From NCBI GenBank assembly GCA_902786265.1, contig CADACE010000040.1, positions 1 to 39,636 on the forward strand: 39,636 nt of DNA, given 5' to 3'. Source of the DNA: an uncultured Chloroflexota bacterium (GTDB lineage Bacteria; Chloroflexota; Anaerolineae; Anaerolineales; Anaerolineaceae). Within the stretch, counting starts at the first letter, position 1. Each line of letters begins with the position of its first letter. Below are positions 32,624 through 39,636 of the stretch, one piece after another. The notes below the pieces were generated by a model, which was given only the letters and a program-made list of their open reading frames with translations, made no database searches and was not told the origin of the DNA. Made by a program: the position numbers and the translations under genes.

Positions 32624-33764
32624 ATTCTTGGATGCGCTTGGCCAGCCATTGGTCGCGGTTCTGCTCAGCCTTTCTGTCGGCGCGATCATTATCGGCCTTT
32701 CAGGGAAGAACATTCTGAGCTCCTACGCCATCATGTTCAAGGGTGCTTTTGGGGATGGGTACTATTTATCCGCAACACTCCAGCGCTCCACAGCGATCAT
32801 TATGGGAGGGCTGGCTGTCTGTATTGCCTGGCGCTCCGGTTATGAATCCATGGGCGGTGAAGGACAGATGATATTCGGCGCGTTGGTTTCCGCGCTGATC
32901 GCCTACTATATGCCCGGGCCCGGGATCGCGAAAATACTGGTCGGCCTGGCAGGCGCAGCCATTATTGGTGCGCTGTACAGTGTTTTATCCGGCTGGCTGT
33001 GGGAAAAGTTCAGCGTGACATTTATTATCTCCACTCTGATGCTCAACTACATCGCCAACTATATCGCCAGTTACCTCACAACCTATAAAGTGAAAGATCC
33101 ACAATCACGGGATATCAATTCCATTCAGACAGGAAAACTTATCGAAGAAGCCCGGTTCGGGAAGGTAAACGGACTGTTCCAGAGTGATGGTCTTAAAGAG
33201 ACAGCATTGGGACAGTATTTCAAAGACTTCAACGTACACTGGGGCTTTTTCTTCGCTCTGCTTTCTGCTGTACTGGTTTATATTCTGCTCAAGAAGACAA
33301 AATTCGGTTATCAGTCAAAGATGAACGGGCTCAACAGCCGCTTTGCGCTTTACGGCGGCATCAATGCCCGCGGCATGCTTTACCTGGTGATGATCCTTTC
33401 CGGGATCGCAGCGGGGCTGGGCGGCGCATTTGAGGTCTATGGCTCCAAATACCGCTATATCGACCAGATGATCTTTTCCACCGGCTATGCCTGGTCCGGG
33501 ATGGTCGGCGCGCTGCTGGCCAACTTTGACCCGTTCGGGACGGTGCTCGCCTGTATCCTGCTTGCGGGGCTGTCTACCGGCGGCAGCGCCATGCAGCGCT
33601 CCGCGGGGATCCCGGTAGAAACCGTCAACATGCTGGAAGGAATCATCATGCTGCTGATGTCTGTCAAGCTCCTGCATCTCATCGTGATCCGCCGAAAAGT
33701 CAGTAAGGAAGACAGACTGAAAAACGAAGCTGAAATTGAAAACGGAAAGGAGGCTGAAGCCTGA
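32595..33764 (+). CDS. Nucleoside-type ABC transporter permease 1
   Basis: 389 residues, about ten membrane segments (BPD_transp_2 family, YufP/NupP type). The GTG at 32595 is preceded by GGGAGG and overlaps the ATPase gene. Family blocks such as CIAWRSGYESMGGEGQMIFGAL and MLYLVMILSGIAAGLGGAFEV are present. The C-terminus is soluble and charged. It forms a heterodimeric channel with the next gene product. Confidence 0.91.
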   Translation: MTKLKKFGSKFLDALGQPLVAVLLSLSVGAIIIGLSGKNILSSYAIMFKGAFGDGYYLSATLQRSTAIIMGGLAVCIAWRSGYESMGGEGQMIFGALVSALIAYYMPGPGIAKILVGLAGAAIIGALYSVLSGWLWEKFSVTFIISTLMLNYIANYIASYLTTYKVKDPQSRDINSIQTGKLIEEARFGKVNGLFQSDGLKETALGQYFKDFNVHWGFFFALLSAVLVYILLKKTKFGYQSKMNGLNSRFALYGGINARGMLYLVMILSGIAAGLGGAFEVYGSKYRYIDQMIFSTGYAWSGMVGALLANFDPFGTVLACILLAGLSTGGSAMQRSAGIPVETVNMLEGIIMLLMSVKLLHLIVIRRKVSKEDRLKNEAEIENGKEAEA

Positions 33765-34672
33765 TGAACATTTCCATCAATTATCTCGCCTCTGTTTTCA
33801 ATTCCACCCTGCGGTATATGACGCCGCTCCTGCTGGTCACCCTTTGCGCGGGTGTCTGTTCCAAAGCACGGGTGTTCAATATCGGTCTGGAAGGGACCCT
33901 TCTTATGAGTGCTTTCTTCGCCTTCCTGACGCAGTATTTTACCCGCAACATCTTTATGGCGGTCTTTGTCGGGATGATCACCGGCATGATCGTTACCTTT
34001 GTGATCGCTTTCTTTATCGTCAGATTGAACGGAGAACCGATGATCGTCGGTATGGCGATCAATAAATTCGCGCAGGGGCTGACGACTTTCCTGCTGCAGA
34101 TGATCTTCCATACCAAAGGGACCGTGAGCGACACCAGCATGAAAGGTCTGACAAAAATCGCGATTCCCGGCATCAAAGATATCCCGGTGATCGGGACGAT
34201 GTTCGGCAATCTGACCGTAGTGGACTATCTGGCATTTGTACTTGCTGTTGTCATGTTCATCATCATGTACCGCACCGTCATCGGCTTCCGCATCCGCTGT
34301 ATCGGCATCAATCCGGAAGCTGCAAGTTCACTCGGCATCCGTGTGCCGCGCTATCAGATCATCGCTACCACATTATCCGGTTCCATGATCGGGCTGGCAG
34401 GATGTCTGCTTTCACTCGGATCGGTCACCATGTTCATGCAGAACATTTCCGCTGCCCGCGGTTATGTAGCCATTGCGGCGAACAACCTGTGTTTTGGGCA
34501 CCCTCTCGGCGCGCTGGCATCATCCGCACTCTTCGGCTTCACCACCGCTCTGGCACAGGTGCTGCAGAATTCCGCGCTCAAGCAGCAGCTCCTTCAGTGC
34601 ATCCCTTATATCTCCACTATCCTCGCTATGATGATTTTCAACTATGCGAACAATAAAAAGAAGCAAAAGTAG
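33764..34672 (+). CDS. Nucleoside-type ABC transporter permease 2
   Basis: 302 residues, about eight to ten membrane segments (YufQ/NupQ type). Its ATG overlaps the previous stop by one base (TGATG), so the two subunits are coupled. Blocks VFNIGLEGTLLMSAF, FRIRCIGINPEAASSLGI and ISAARGYVAIAAN fit the family. It is the last gene of the importer operon, followed by a strong terminator. Confidence 0.91.
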   Translation: MNISINYLASVFNSTLRYMTPLLLVTLCAGVCSKARVFNIGLEGTLLMSAFFAFLTQYFTRNIFMAVFVGMITGMIVTFVIAFFIVRLNGEPMIVGMAINKFAQGLTTFLLQMIFHTKGTVSDTSMKGLTKIAIPGIKDIPVIGTMFGNLTVVDYLAFVLAVVMFIIMYRTVIGFRIRCIGINPEAASSLGIRVPRYQIIATTLSGSMIGLAGCLLSLGSVTMFMQNISAARGYVAIAANNLCFGHPLGALASSALFGFTTALAQVLQNSALKQQLLQCIPYISTILAMMIFNYANNKKKQK

Positions 34673-34687
34673 CCGATAAGAATAAGT

Positions 34688-34727
34688 GAGTCACGGGGAC
34701 GGGTTCCCGTGACTCTTTTTTATTTTA
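34688..34727. terminator. Rho-independent terminator between converging genes
   Basis: GAGTCACGGGGA pairs with TTCCCGTGACTC (one G-U pair) and is followed by TTTTTTATTTTA. It ends the nucleoside importer operon and lies at the end of the converging DUF218 gene. Confidence 0.85.
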
Positions 34728-35777
34728 GTAATGCACCCAATAGATCGGCAAACGCAGCCAGTCCAGCAGGTACCAGGTCATCCAGGAGCTGATGTTATAG
34801 ATGCGGCGGTCAGCAGCGACCGCGATACCGCCGAGGTCGTATTTTTCCCCGGTCATGAGAATGCGGACATTGTGAAAATCCTGTGAGACAAAAATAACTT
34901 TGTCTTTTCCGGAAATATTCTTTGCGTTGTAAATGCTTTCCGCGGTATGGATGCCATGATCATCCCGGATGATTGCGGACTCCGGAACACCGGCTTCCTG
35001 CGCCATCCGTACCATATGATCCACCTCGTTCCGGCTGCTGTCGGAATTATCCCCGCTCATGATCATTTCATCGATCAAACCGCGTTCATAGAGTTCGATC
35101 GCTGTATTTACCCGGTCGACCAGGACAGCAGAAGGCTGTCCGTTACGATAAATCCCCGCGCCAAACACAAGCGCAGTTCGCGGAGCATCAGCAGGAACCG
35201 AATCGACCGTAAATTTGCGCGGCTGATAATGCAGGCAAATGACGAATATCGCTGCAGCATAAAGCAGAATCAAAACCTGCACTACGATCCCGATGCCCCG
35301 TATCCAACTGTATGACCGCGCAAGCGATATCAAAATGTTAAAATTCGTCCACAAAATGCGCCAGAGCAAAAAGAACATCGCATAGGAACTGAAATACCAG
35401 ATCGCGGTCCCAAGTGAAAACCGGTAAAAATAACTTTGTGAATGAAGGATCCCGCGCCAGTAAAAGGATATCCAGAAGGTCTGGAAAACACAGGTGATCA
35501 GCCAGACAAAGAAAAGCTGCCGGGGTCTCTGTATTTTTGTCAGATCATCCACAAAGGCTGTCAGTTCCTTCCATCGCACCGCTCCGATCGACTTCGGCAG
35601 ACCGGCATACAGCCGGAAAATCAGTGAAGCGATCATCCATACCACCATAGAGGGTACGATCATACCCAAAATATGCTGCACTGTCCCGGATTCCCAGATC
35701 CCGACACCCGCATAAAACCCCGTCAGCACAATGACGAGAAAATCACCAAGAATCATAAAAATAAAATGAATACTCAT
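34725..35777 (-). CDS. Membrane protein with C-terminal DUF218 (SanA/YdcF-like) domain
   Basis: 350 residues from the ATG at 35777; a TTG seven codons earlier is possible. Five or six membrane segments fill the first 185 residues; the first part (ILGDFLVIVLTGFYAGVG, then HILGMIVPSMVVW) recalls the DUF3054 family. The DUF218 domain follows (residues about 200-330): ALVFGAGIYRNGQPSAVLVDR, MSGDNSDSSRNEVDHM and FVSQDFHNVR. SanA/YdcF relatives act in envelope integrity; the biochemical role is unsettled. No ribosome binding site is seen; TATAAT lies 7 bases before the ATG, which would give a leaderless mRNA. Confidence 0.82.
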   Translation of the reverse strand: MSIHFIFMILGDFLVIVLTGFYAGVGIWESGTVQHILGMIVPSMVVWMIASLIFRLYAGLPKSIGAVRWKELTAFVDDLTKIQRPRQLFFVWLITCVFQTFWISFYWRGILHSQSYFYRFSLGTAIWYFSSYAMFFLLWRILWTNFNILISLARSYSWIRGIGIVVQVLILLYAAAIFVICLHYQPRKFTVDSVPADAPRTALVFGAGIYRNGQPSAVLVDRVNTAIELYERGLIDEMIMSGDNSDSSRNEVDHMVRMAQEAGVPESAIIRDDHGIHTAESIYNAKNISGKDKVIFVSQDFHNVRILMTGEKYDLGGIAVAADRRIYNISSWMTWYLLDWLRLPIYWVHY

Positions 35778-35835
35778 GGATGCAATTATATAAAGCAAAT
35801 GGAACAGAAAGATTTCAAGAAAGCAAAATTATGAT

Positions 35836-35871
35836 AAAAAAGCGGGCGCCATTCCGGGCACCCGCTTTTTT
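35836..35871. terminator. Bidirectional rho-independent terminator
   Basis: AAAAAAGCGGG and CCCGCTTTTTT form an 11-base-pair stem with A and T runs at its base. It ends the amino acid importer operon on the minus strand. Confidence 0.85.
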
Positions 35872-35890
35872 CAAAAAGGAGAAAGTTTTG

Positions 35891-36646
35891 TTAGTTTTCG
35901 CTGTTTTCAGTATATTTGATGGTGATTTCACCGATAGTACCGTCTTCAAGCATCTTTTCGATGGACTTGTTCAGCATGTCAAGCAGTTCATCGTTACCTT
36001 TCTTGACAGCGATACCATATTCTTCCGCGCCAAAAGCTTCGGCGTCTTCAATGATGACCAGGTTGTCATTGTCAGCGACGTAGTTGGCAGCGGTAGCGGA
36101 ATCGATCACGAACACGTCAGCTTTGCCGTTGAGCAGTTCGATGATAGCTTCGGAACCTTTCTTCAGAGCAACATAGTCGTTGGGAGTGAATCCCATACCC
36201 TGGATCGCGGTTTCACCGGTGTAACCCTGGACGACAACGATCTTCTTACCCTGCAGGTCAGCAGCGCTCTTGACATCGGAACCTTCCTTGACGATCATTA
36301 CCTGGGTAGCGGTGTAATACGGGGTAGTGAAGTTGACAGCTTCCTTACGTTCATCGGTGATGGTCATGCCGGCGATAACGGCATCGATCTGGCCGCTCTG
36401 CAGAGCGATGAGCAGTGAGTCGAATTCCATGTTGGAGATCTTCGCGGTCTTGCCGTTTTCTTCGGCAACGGTCTTCGCGATGACCATGTCAATACCGTCA
36501 AATTCATCGATCACGCCCTGGGCGGTAACGAATTCAAACGGAGGGAATTCAGCATTGGTACCGAAGGTAATAACATCCTGAGCGGACGCGGCAGCGGTCA
36601 GAACCAGAGCCAGAACAAGCATAGAAACAACCAATAATTTTTTCAT
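35891..36646 (-). CDS. Polar amino acid ABC transporter substrate-binding protein
   Basis: 251 residues from the ATG at 36646, with AAAGGA six bases upstream; ATG codons at 36649 and 36661 are less well placed. A signal peptide (MKKLLVVSMLVLALVLTAAASA) without lipobox comes first. The SBP_bac_3 fold shows in FGTNAEFPPFEF, EFDGIDMVIAKTVAE, ALQSGQIDAVIAGMTITDERK and FTTPYYTATQVMIVK. It binds a polar amino acid such as Gln, Arg or His in the extracytoplasmic space. It lies downstream of the metallopeptidase gene, with its own leader, hairpin and CRP-like site, so it probably has an extra promoter for high expression. Confidence 0.92.
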   Translation of the reverse strand: MKKLLVVSMLVLALVLTAAASAQDVITFGTNAEFPPFEFVTAQGVIDEFDGIDMVIAKTVAEENGKTAKISNMEFDSLLIALQSGQIDAVIAGMTITDERKEAVNFTTPYYTATQVMIVKEGSDVKSAADLQGKKIVVVQGYTGETAIQGMGFTPNDYVALKKGSEAIIELLNGKADVFVIDSATAANYVADNDNLVIIEDAEAFGAEEYGIAVKKGNDELLDMLNKSIEKMLEDGTIGEITIKYTENSEN

Positions 36647-36669
36647 CATAATTCCTTTCATTTATTAAG

Positions 36670-36685
36670 AACGGGCGAACCCGTT
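36670..36685 (-). promoter_or_regulatory. Short hairpin in the leader of the amino acid binding protein mRNA
   Basis: AACGGG and CCCGTT with a 4-base loop, 24 bases before the ATG. It may protect the 5' end of the mRNA. Confidence 0.35.
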
Positions 36686-36735
36686 TGAATAACCTGTTAT
36701 AGTTTTAATACAATTTTTAAAAATCACAAAAAAGA

Positions 36736-36751
36736 TGTGACATTTGTCATA
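36736..36751. promoter_or_regulatory. CRP/FNR-family-like palindrome, copy 2
   Basis: TGTGACATTTGTCATA matches TGTGA-N6-TCACA at nine of ten positions and shares the core GACATTTGTCA with copy 1. It lies about 85-90 bases upstream of the amino acid binding protein ATG. Confidence 0.55.
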
Positions 36752-36787
36752 TGATTACCATTGTTCATCAGGAACAATGGTAATCAT
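36751..36787. repeat. Perfect 16-base-pair hairpin between metallopeptidase and binding protein genes
   Basis: ATGATTACCATTGTTC, five bases (ATCAG), GAACAATGGTAATCAT. No T run follows on either strand. It directly abuts the CRP-like site and sits just after the metallopeptidase stop. Confidence 0.7.
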
Positions 36788-36795
36788 CCTGTAAT

Positions 36796-37749
36796 TCAAT
36801 ATAAGTCATACACAGCAAAATCACCGGAACCGGAAAGAATATCACTGTATTCGCTGTTCAAAAAGTCTGTGTAATCATCATAAATGTCGTAGGTATTATA
36901 ATTGTCCGGATATTCATAAATATCACTGTAATCATACTCATCCGTTTCCAGCGATTTTCTGAGACCATCCGTCAGGGTCAGAAAAAATAACGTATCATCA
37001 GATAACTCAGACGGATCATCGATCCAACCGATAAGATAAGCTGTCAGTTCATCGATTTCTGTTCCTTTTTGCTTCAGCATAACACTATCCGGGAAGATTT
37101 GTACTGATATTTCCTCGACGCCTTCGCTGTTCAAATCATACAAATCCACTGCGCCGTATTGATGCATCAGTTCATGGACGATCATATTATCACGCAGCTC
37201 CTGCTGTCCATAATAAATCGAGAATTCTTCCAGCCAATTCGGGAATAACAGATCCGCTGAATACGTGATGTTCCGGTAAGGAGTATTGAAGACGAAAAGA
37301 AAAGGTGTGTTATCCTTTCCAAACTGTTCCTCATATGCTTCATGCATGGAAACCATACCGTCTTTGTGAAAATAAATTTTCACCAGATACCAATACCAGG
37401 ACAGATCAATATTGCTCAAATCACTGCCGTCGAATTCGTAAGGGATGGACGCTTCAAAATATTGGGCTGATAAAGACAGCGGGACACCATACCTGTCTGC
37501 TTCATCCAGAATAAAATCTTCAGAAGTTTGGACGACATGGAAAAAGTTTAGGATCTCATCCTTTGACCATGGATGTTCCGGAGTGCTGACAAAAACAAGC
37601 AGAAGCTGAATATCTCCGACAAGTTTTGCAGCCGGTCCAAGATCCCGTCTCATTTCTACCCAATGCAAACCCTGCCCGTTTACAGCAGAAAAAGGCGCCA
37701 AAACACACAGTAGAAGCAGCGTAAAAACAATATTTCTGATTTTCGTCAT
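36796..37749 (-). CDS. Secreted HExxH metallopeptidase-like protein
   Basis: 317 residues from the ATG at 37749; a TTG overlapping the ATPase stop (37764) would add five residues. Neither has a clear ribosome binding site, so coupling to the ATPase gene is likely. A signal peptide (MTKIRNIVFTLLLLCVLAPFSAVNG) is present. The zinc motif is HELMHQYGAVDLYD near residues 190-203: His and His bind zinc, Glu is the base, and the downstream Asp could be the third ligand, as in HExxHxxGxxD-type metzincin variants. The last 50 residues are Asp/Tyr-rich (DEYDYSDIYEYPDNYNTYD). It may release peptides or amino acids for the importer. I do not recognise the family by name. Confidence 0.8.
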   Translation of the reverse strand: MTKIRNIVFTLLLLCVLAPFSAVNGQGLHWVEMRRDLGPAAKLVGDIQLLLVFVSTPEHPWSKDEILNFFHVVQTSEDFILDEADRYGVPLSLSAQYFEASIPYEFDGSDLSNIDLSWYWYLVKIYFHKDGMVSMHEAYEEQFGKDNTPFLFVFNTPYRNITYSADLLFPNWLEEFSIYYGQQELRDNMIVHELMHQYGAVDLYDLNSEGVEEISVQIFPDSVMLKQKGTEIDELTAYLIGWIDDPSELSDDTLFFLTLTDGLRKSLETDEYDYSDIYEYPDNYNTYDIYDDYTDFLNSEYSDILSGSGDFAVYDLY

Positions 37750-37760
37750 AATATTCAAAA

Positions 37761-38483
37761 TCAAAGCACCTTGCTCAAGAATGACCTTGTCCGTACATTC
37801 TGCGGATTGGCAAAGAAATCCTTCGGATTGTTCTGCTCCATCACGACCCCCTCGTCGATAAAGAGGATACGGTCACCGACTTCACGGGCAAAACCCATTT
37901 CATGCGTTACAACTACCATCGTCATACCGGACAGTGCAAGGCGTTTCATAACATCCAGCACCTCACCGACCATTTCCGGGTCCAGCGCGGATGTTGGTTC
38001 ATCGAAGAGCATGTACTTCGGCTCCATAGCCAGCGCACGCGCAATAGCGACACGCTGCTTCTGTCCGCCGGAGATCTGAGCAGGATATACATCCGCTTTG
38101 TCCGCGAGGCCGACCTTGGTCAGCAGCTCCATGGCTTTGGCGTCTGCCTGTTCCGGAGTCATTTTTTTCAGTTTTACCGGAGCAAGCGTGATGTTTTTCC
38201 GCACAGTCAGATGAGGGAAGAGATTGAAATGCTGGAATACCATACCGATATTCTGGCGGACTTTGTTGATATCCACGCCCGGCGCGTTGATCTGCTGCCC
38301 GTCGATGATAACCTGACCTTCAGTCGGTTCTTCGAGCAGTGTCAGACAGCGCAGGAAAGTACTTTTCCCGGAACCGGAGGGGCCGATCACCACCACGACT
38401 TCACCGTCGTGGATCACTTCATCGATCCCGTTGAGGACATGCAGCCCTCCGAAATGCTTTTGTAAACCTTTGACTTCGATCAT
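37761..38483 (-). CDS. Polar amino acid ABC transporter ATP-binding protein
   Basis: 240 residues, the usual size of GlnQ/HisP-type ATPases. Walker A GPSGSGKST (near residue 34), Q-loop at MVFQHFNLFPH, signature SGGQKQRVAIARAL, Walker B YMLFDEPTSALD and the H-loop THEMGFA are all present. It powers uptake through the permease encoded just upstream (11 bases apart). AAGGAGG precedes the ATG. Confidence 0.94.
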   Translation of the reverse strand: MIEVKGLQKHFGGLHVLNGIDEVIHDGEVVVVIGPSGSGKSTFLRCLTLLEEPTEGQVIIDGQQINAPGVDINKVRQNIGMVFQHFNLFPHLTVRKNITLAPVKLKKMTPEQADAKAMELLTKVGLADKADVYPAQISGGQKQRVAIARALAMEPKYMLFDEPTSALDPEMVGEVLDVMKRLALSGMTMVVVTHEMGFAREVGDRILFIDEGVVMEQNNPKDFFANPQNVRTRSFLSKVL

Positions 38484-38494
38484 ATGTACCTCCT

Positions 38495-39184
38495 TCAGCG
38501 GATATCGGACTTACGCAGGCTGGCTTCCGCTTTACCCAAACCGAAGGTCAGCAGTTTGATGAGTACGAAATAAATGATAGCCGTCCCGATCAAAGGCATA
38601 AAAGCCTCATAGGTCGCACTTTTGATGAAGTCACCGGCTTTCTGAATATCCACCAGGCCGATATACCCGACGATAGCCGTTTCCTTTATCAGCGTGATGA
38701 ATTCGTTACCCAATGACGGGAAGATATTTTTCAATGCCTGAGGGACGACGATCTCGAACATGGTCTGCTGAGCGTTGAGCCCCAGCGATCGGCCGGCTTC
38801 TGTCTGACCGATATCAACGGAAAGGATCCCGCCGCGGATGATCTCGGAGACATAAGCGCCGGAATTGATGCCAAAAGCGATGGAAGCGATCAGCCACTTC
38901 GGCCAGTTGACCGTAGCAAAGACCACGAAATAAATGATCATCAGCTGCGTAACGGACGGTGTTCCCCGGATGATATCTGTATATACCCGATGGATCCCAT
39001 TGAGAAACTTATTTTTAGACAGACTGCAGACAGCCAGCAAAAAACCGATAATGATACCAAGACAGGCCGCCGCCAGCGAGATACGGATCGTATTCTGCAG
39101 CCCGGTGACAAGCAGCATATAGCGGTTATCACGTATAAAACATTTGTAGAATGTCTTTGAGACACCCACCCACCATTCAGCCAT
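38495..39184 (-). CDS. Polar amino acid ABC transporter permease
   Basis: 229 residues from the ATG at 39184 (AAAGG seven bases upstream); the longer frame adds 19 polar residues. It has about five membrane segments. The HisM/GlnP-type EAA motif region is visible as VDIGQTEAGRSLGLNAQQTMFEIVVPQAL (read in parts). It is the first gene of the operon permease-ATPase-metallopeptidase-binding protein. With only one permease gene, it probably works as a homodimer. Confidence 0.93.
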   Translation of the reverse strand: MAEWWVGVSKTFYKCFIRDNRYMLLVTGLQNTIRISLAAACLGIIIGFLLAVCSLSKNKFLNGIHRVYTDIIRGTPSVTQLMIIYFVVFATVNWPKWLIASIAFGINSGAYVSEIIRGGILSVDIGQTEAGRSLGLNAQQTMFEIVVPQALKNIFPSLGNEFITLIKETAIVGYIGLVDIQKAGDFIKSATYEAFMPLIGTAIIYFVLIKLLTFGLGKAEASLRKSDIR

Positions 39185-39403
39185 AATAATACCTTTCCTG
39201 TTTGAAAAATTGCCGAAATCCGACCACATTTTTTCGGTCAAATAAAACCATGATAATCATAAAAAAAATTGCGGATTTAAGTAGATTTTCCCGTTAAAAA
39301 TATGACTTAAATCACCGGGGATTATTTGATCTGCGCCATCGAATTAAAAACAGCTGTTCTGTTTAAGCGCGCTGCTGCAAAGGTTTCAAGGCTGCGAAGC
39401 TTC

Positions 39404-39459
39404 TGCTCCGGATATAACTCCGGCCGCGGTCTGTATCTGTCAGCGGAGGTTCCGGAGCA
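39404..39459. ncRNA. Candidate structured leader element (unassigned)
   Basis: TGCTCCGGA and TCCGGAGCA form a perfect 9-base-pair outer stem; an inner CTCCG/CGGAG helix encloses a 21-base loop. On the minus strand it would be in the amino acid importer leader. It does not match a riboswitch consensus I know. Confidence 0.3.
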
Positions 39460-39497
39460 TACCTCGTGTACTATTTCCTGAACAAATAGAGAAAAAC

Positions 39498-39513
39498 AAT
39501 GATATTTGTCACA
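39498..39513. promoter_or_regulatory. CRP/FNR-family-like palindrome, copy 3
   Basis: AATGATATTTGTCACA keeps TGA-N6-TCACA. Its centre (39505.5) is about 71 bases upstream of the start predicted for the plus promoter at 39542-39570. It also lies just downstream of the minus-strand TATAAT. Confidence 0.45.
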
Positions 39514-39541
39514 TTTAATATAGAAATTTTATAAATTATAC

Positions 39542-39570
39542 TTGACATAATTACAGAACAGTACTACAAT
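39542..39570 (+). promoter_or_regulatory. Near-consensus sigma-70 promoter of the right-edge gene
   Basis: TTGACA (39542-39547), 17 bases, TACAAT (39565-39570); predicted start near 39577. Confidence 0.8.
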
Positions 39571-39607
39571 CTTAGAAACTTTAGAACAGAAAGGAGGATC
39601 GTACAGC

Positions 39608-39636
39608 ATGGAAAGCATGAACATGGAAATCATAAA
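39608..39636 (+). CDS. Start of a gene cut off by the right window edge
   Basis: An ATG at 39608 follows AGGAGG (39592-39597) and a near-consensus promoter. Only MESMNMEII is visible, with further in-frame ATGs at codons 4 and 6. The product cannot be named. Confidence 0.55.

Larger units (their letters stand above)
39242..39607. other. 366-base divergent regulatory region with a structured element
   Basis: It separates the amino acid importer (minus) from the right-edge gene (plus). It holds a long hairpin (39404-39459), a CRP-like site (39498-39513), a near-consensus plus-strand promoter (39542-39570) and a minus-strand TATAAT (39535-39540). No coding frame is supported in it. Confidence 0.6.

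Noticed and set aside
39404..39459. Lysine, glycine or T-box riboswitch
   Set aside because: None of the conserved boxes that I know for these classes can be aligned.
1..39636. CRISPR arrays, tRNA or rRNA genes, insertion sequences
   Set aside because: Reading all intergenic gaps showed no regular spaced repeats, cloverleaf-like sequences, rRNA motifs or transposase frames.

Overview
The window looks like the chromosome of an anaerobic, fermentative bacterium that lives on imported small molecules. It holds three complete ABC importers (inositol/sugar type, BMP/nucleoside type, polar amino acid type), an oxygen-sensitive glycyl radical enzyme with its activase, a copper export operon and several secreted proteins. 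The YidC form (no large periplasmic domain, long basic tail), the order rpmH-rnpA-yidD-lipoprotein-yidC-jag, and strong AGGAGG ribosome binding sites suggest an Anaerolineaceae-like Chloroflexota member. A clostridial Firmicute is the main alternative. This is inference from gene content, not a phylogenetic placement.

Layout. 1-4437 (minus): an unrecognised gene running off the left edge, preceded by a very large protein (about 1270 aa) with a disordered acidic/basic N-terminal third and a papain-like His/Cys core. 4961-5833 (plus): an MscS channel. 5906-11546 (minus): inositol-type island with a frameshifted iolG, an iolH-like isomerase/epimerase gene, and ATPase, permease and binding protein of a ribose/inositol-type importer; a divergent AraC regulator follows (11714-12604). 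12737-16005: three secreted proteins, one a tyrosine phosphatase with a C-x5-R active site. 16103-17620 (minus): polytopic membrane protein. 17814-20740 (plus): csoR-copA copper operon behind a twin-operator promoter. 20864-23210 (plus): yjjI-yjjW glycyl radical pair. 23492-27584 (plus): rpmH-rnpA-yidD-PQQ lipoprotein-yidC-jag. 27720-29730 (plus): phosphodiesterase, flavoprotein and DUF3791-like gene, translationally coupled or close. 29930-34672 (plus): BMP-type nucleoside importer. 34725-35777 (minus): DUF218 membrane protein. 35891-39184 (minus): amino acid importer with a secreted HExxH metallopeptidase gene inside the operon. 39608 onward (plus): start of a further gene.

How the genes work together. 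The inositol island imports a polyol or sugar and starts its oxidation, but IolG is split by a one-base frameshift. The rpmH cluster makes ribosome, RNase P and membrane-insertion components. The copper pair is autoregulated by CsoR. Three copies of a CRP/FNR-family-like palindrome (TGA-N6-TCA) occur, and two lie about 71 bp upstream of predicted start sites. This points to one global regulator acting on both ends of the window.

Most worth a second look: the giant papain-like protein, the conserved-geometry CRP-like sites, the metallopeptidase inside the amino acid importer operon, the PQQ lipoprotein inside the yidD-yidC cluster, the split iolG, and the phosphatase with a possible SAM-hydroxide-adenosyltransferase-like N-terminal domain. 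No CRISPR array, tRNA, rRNA or insertion sequence was seen.
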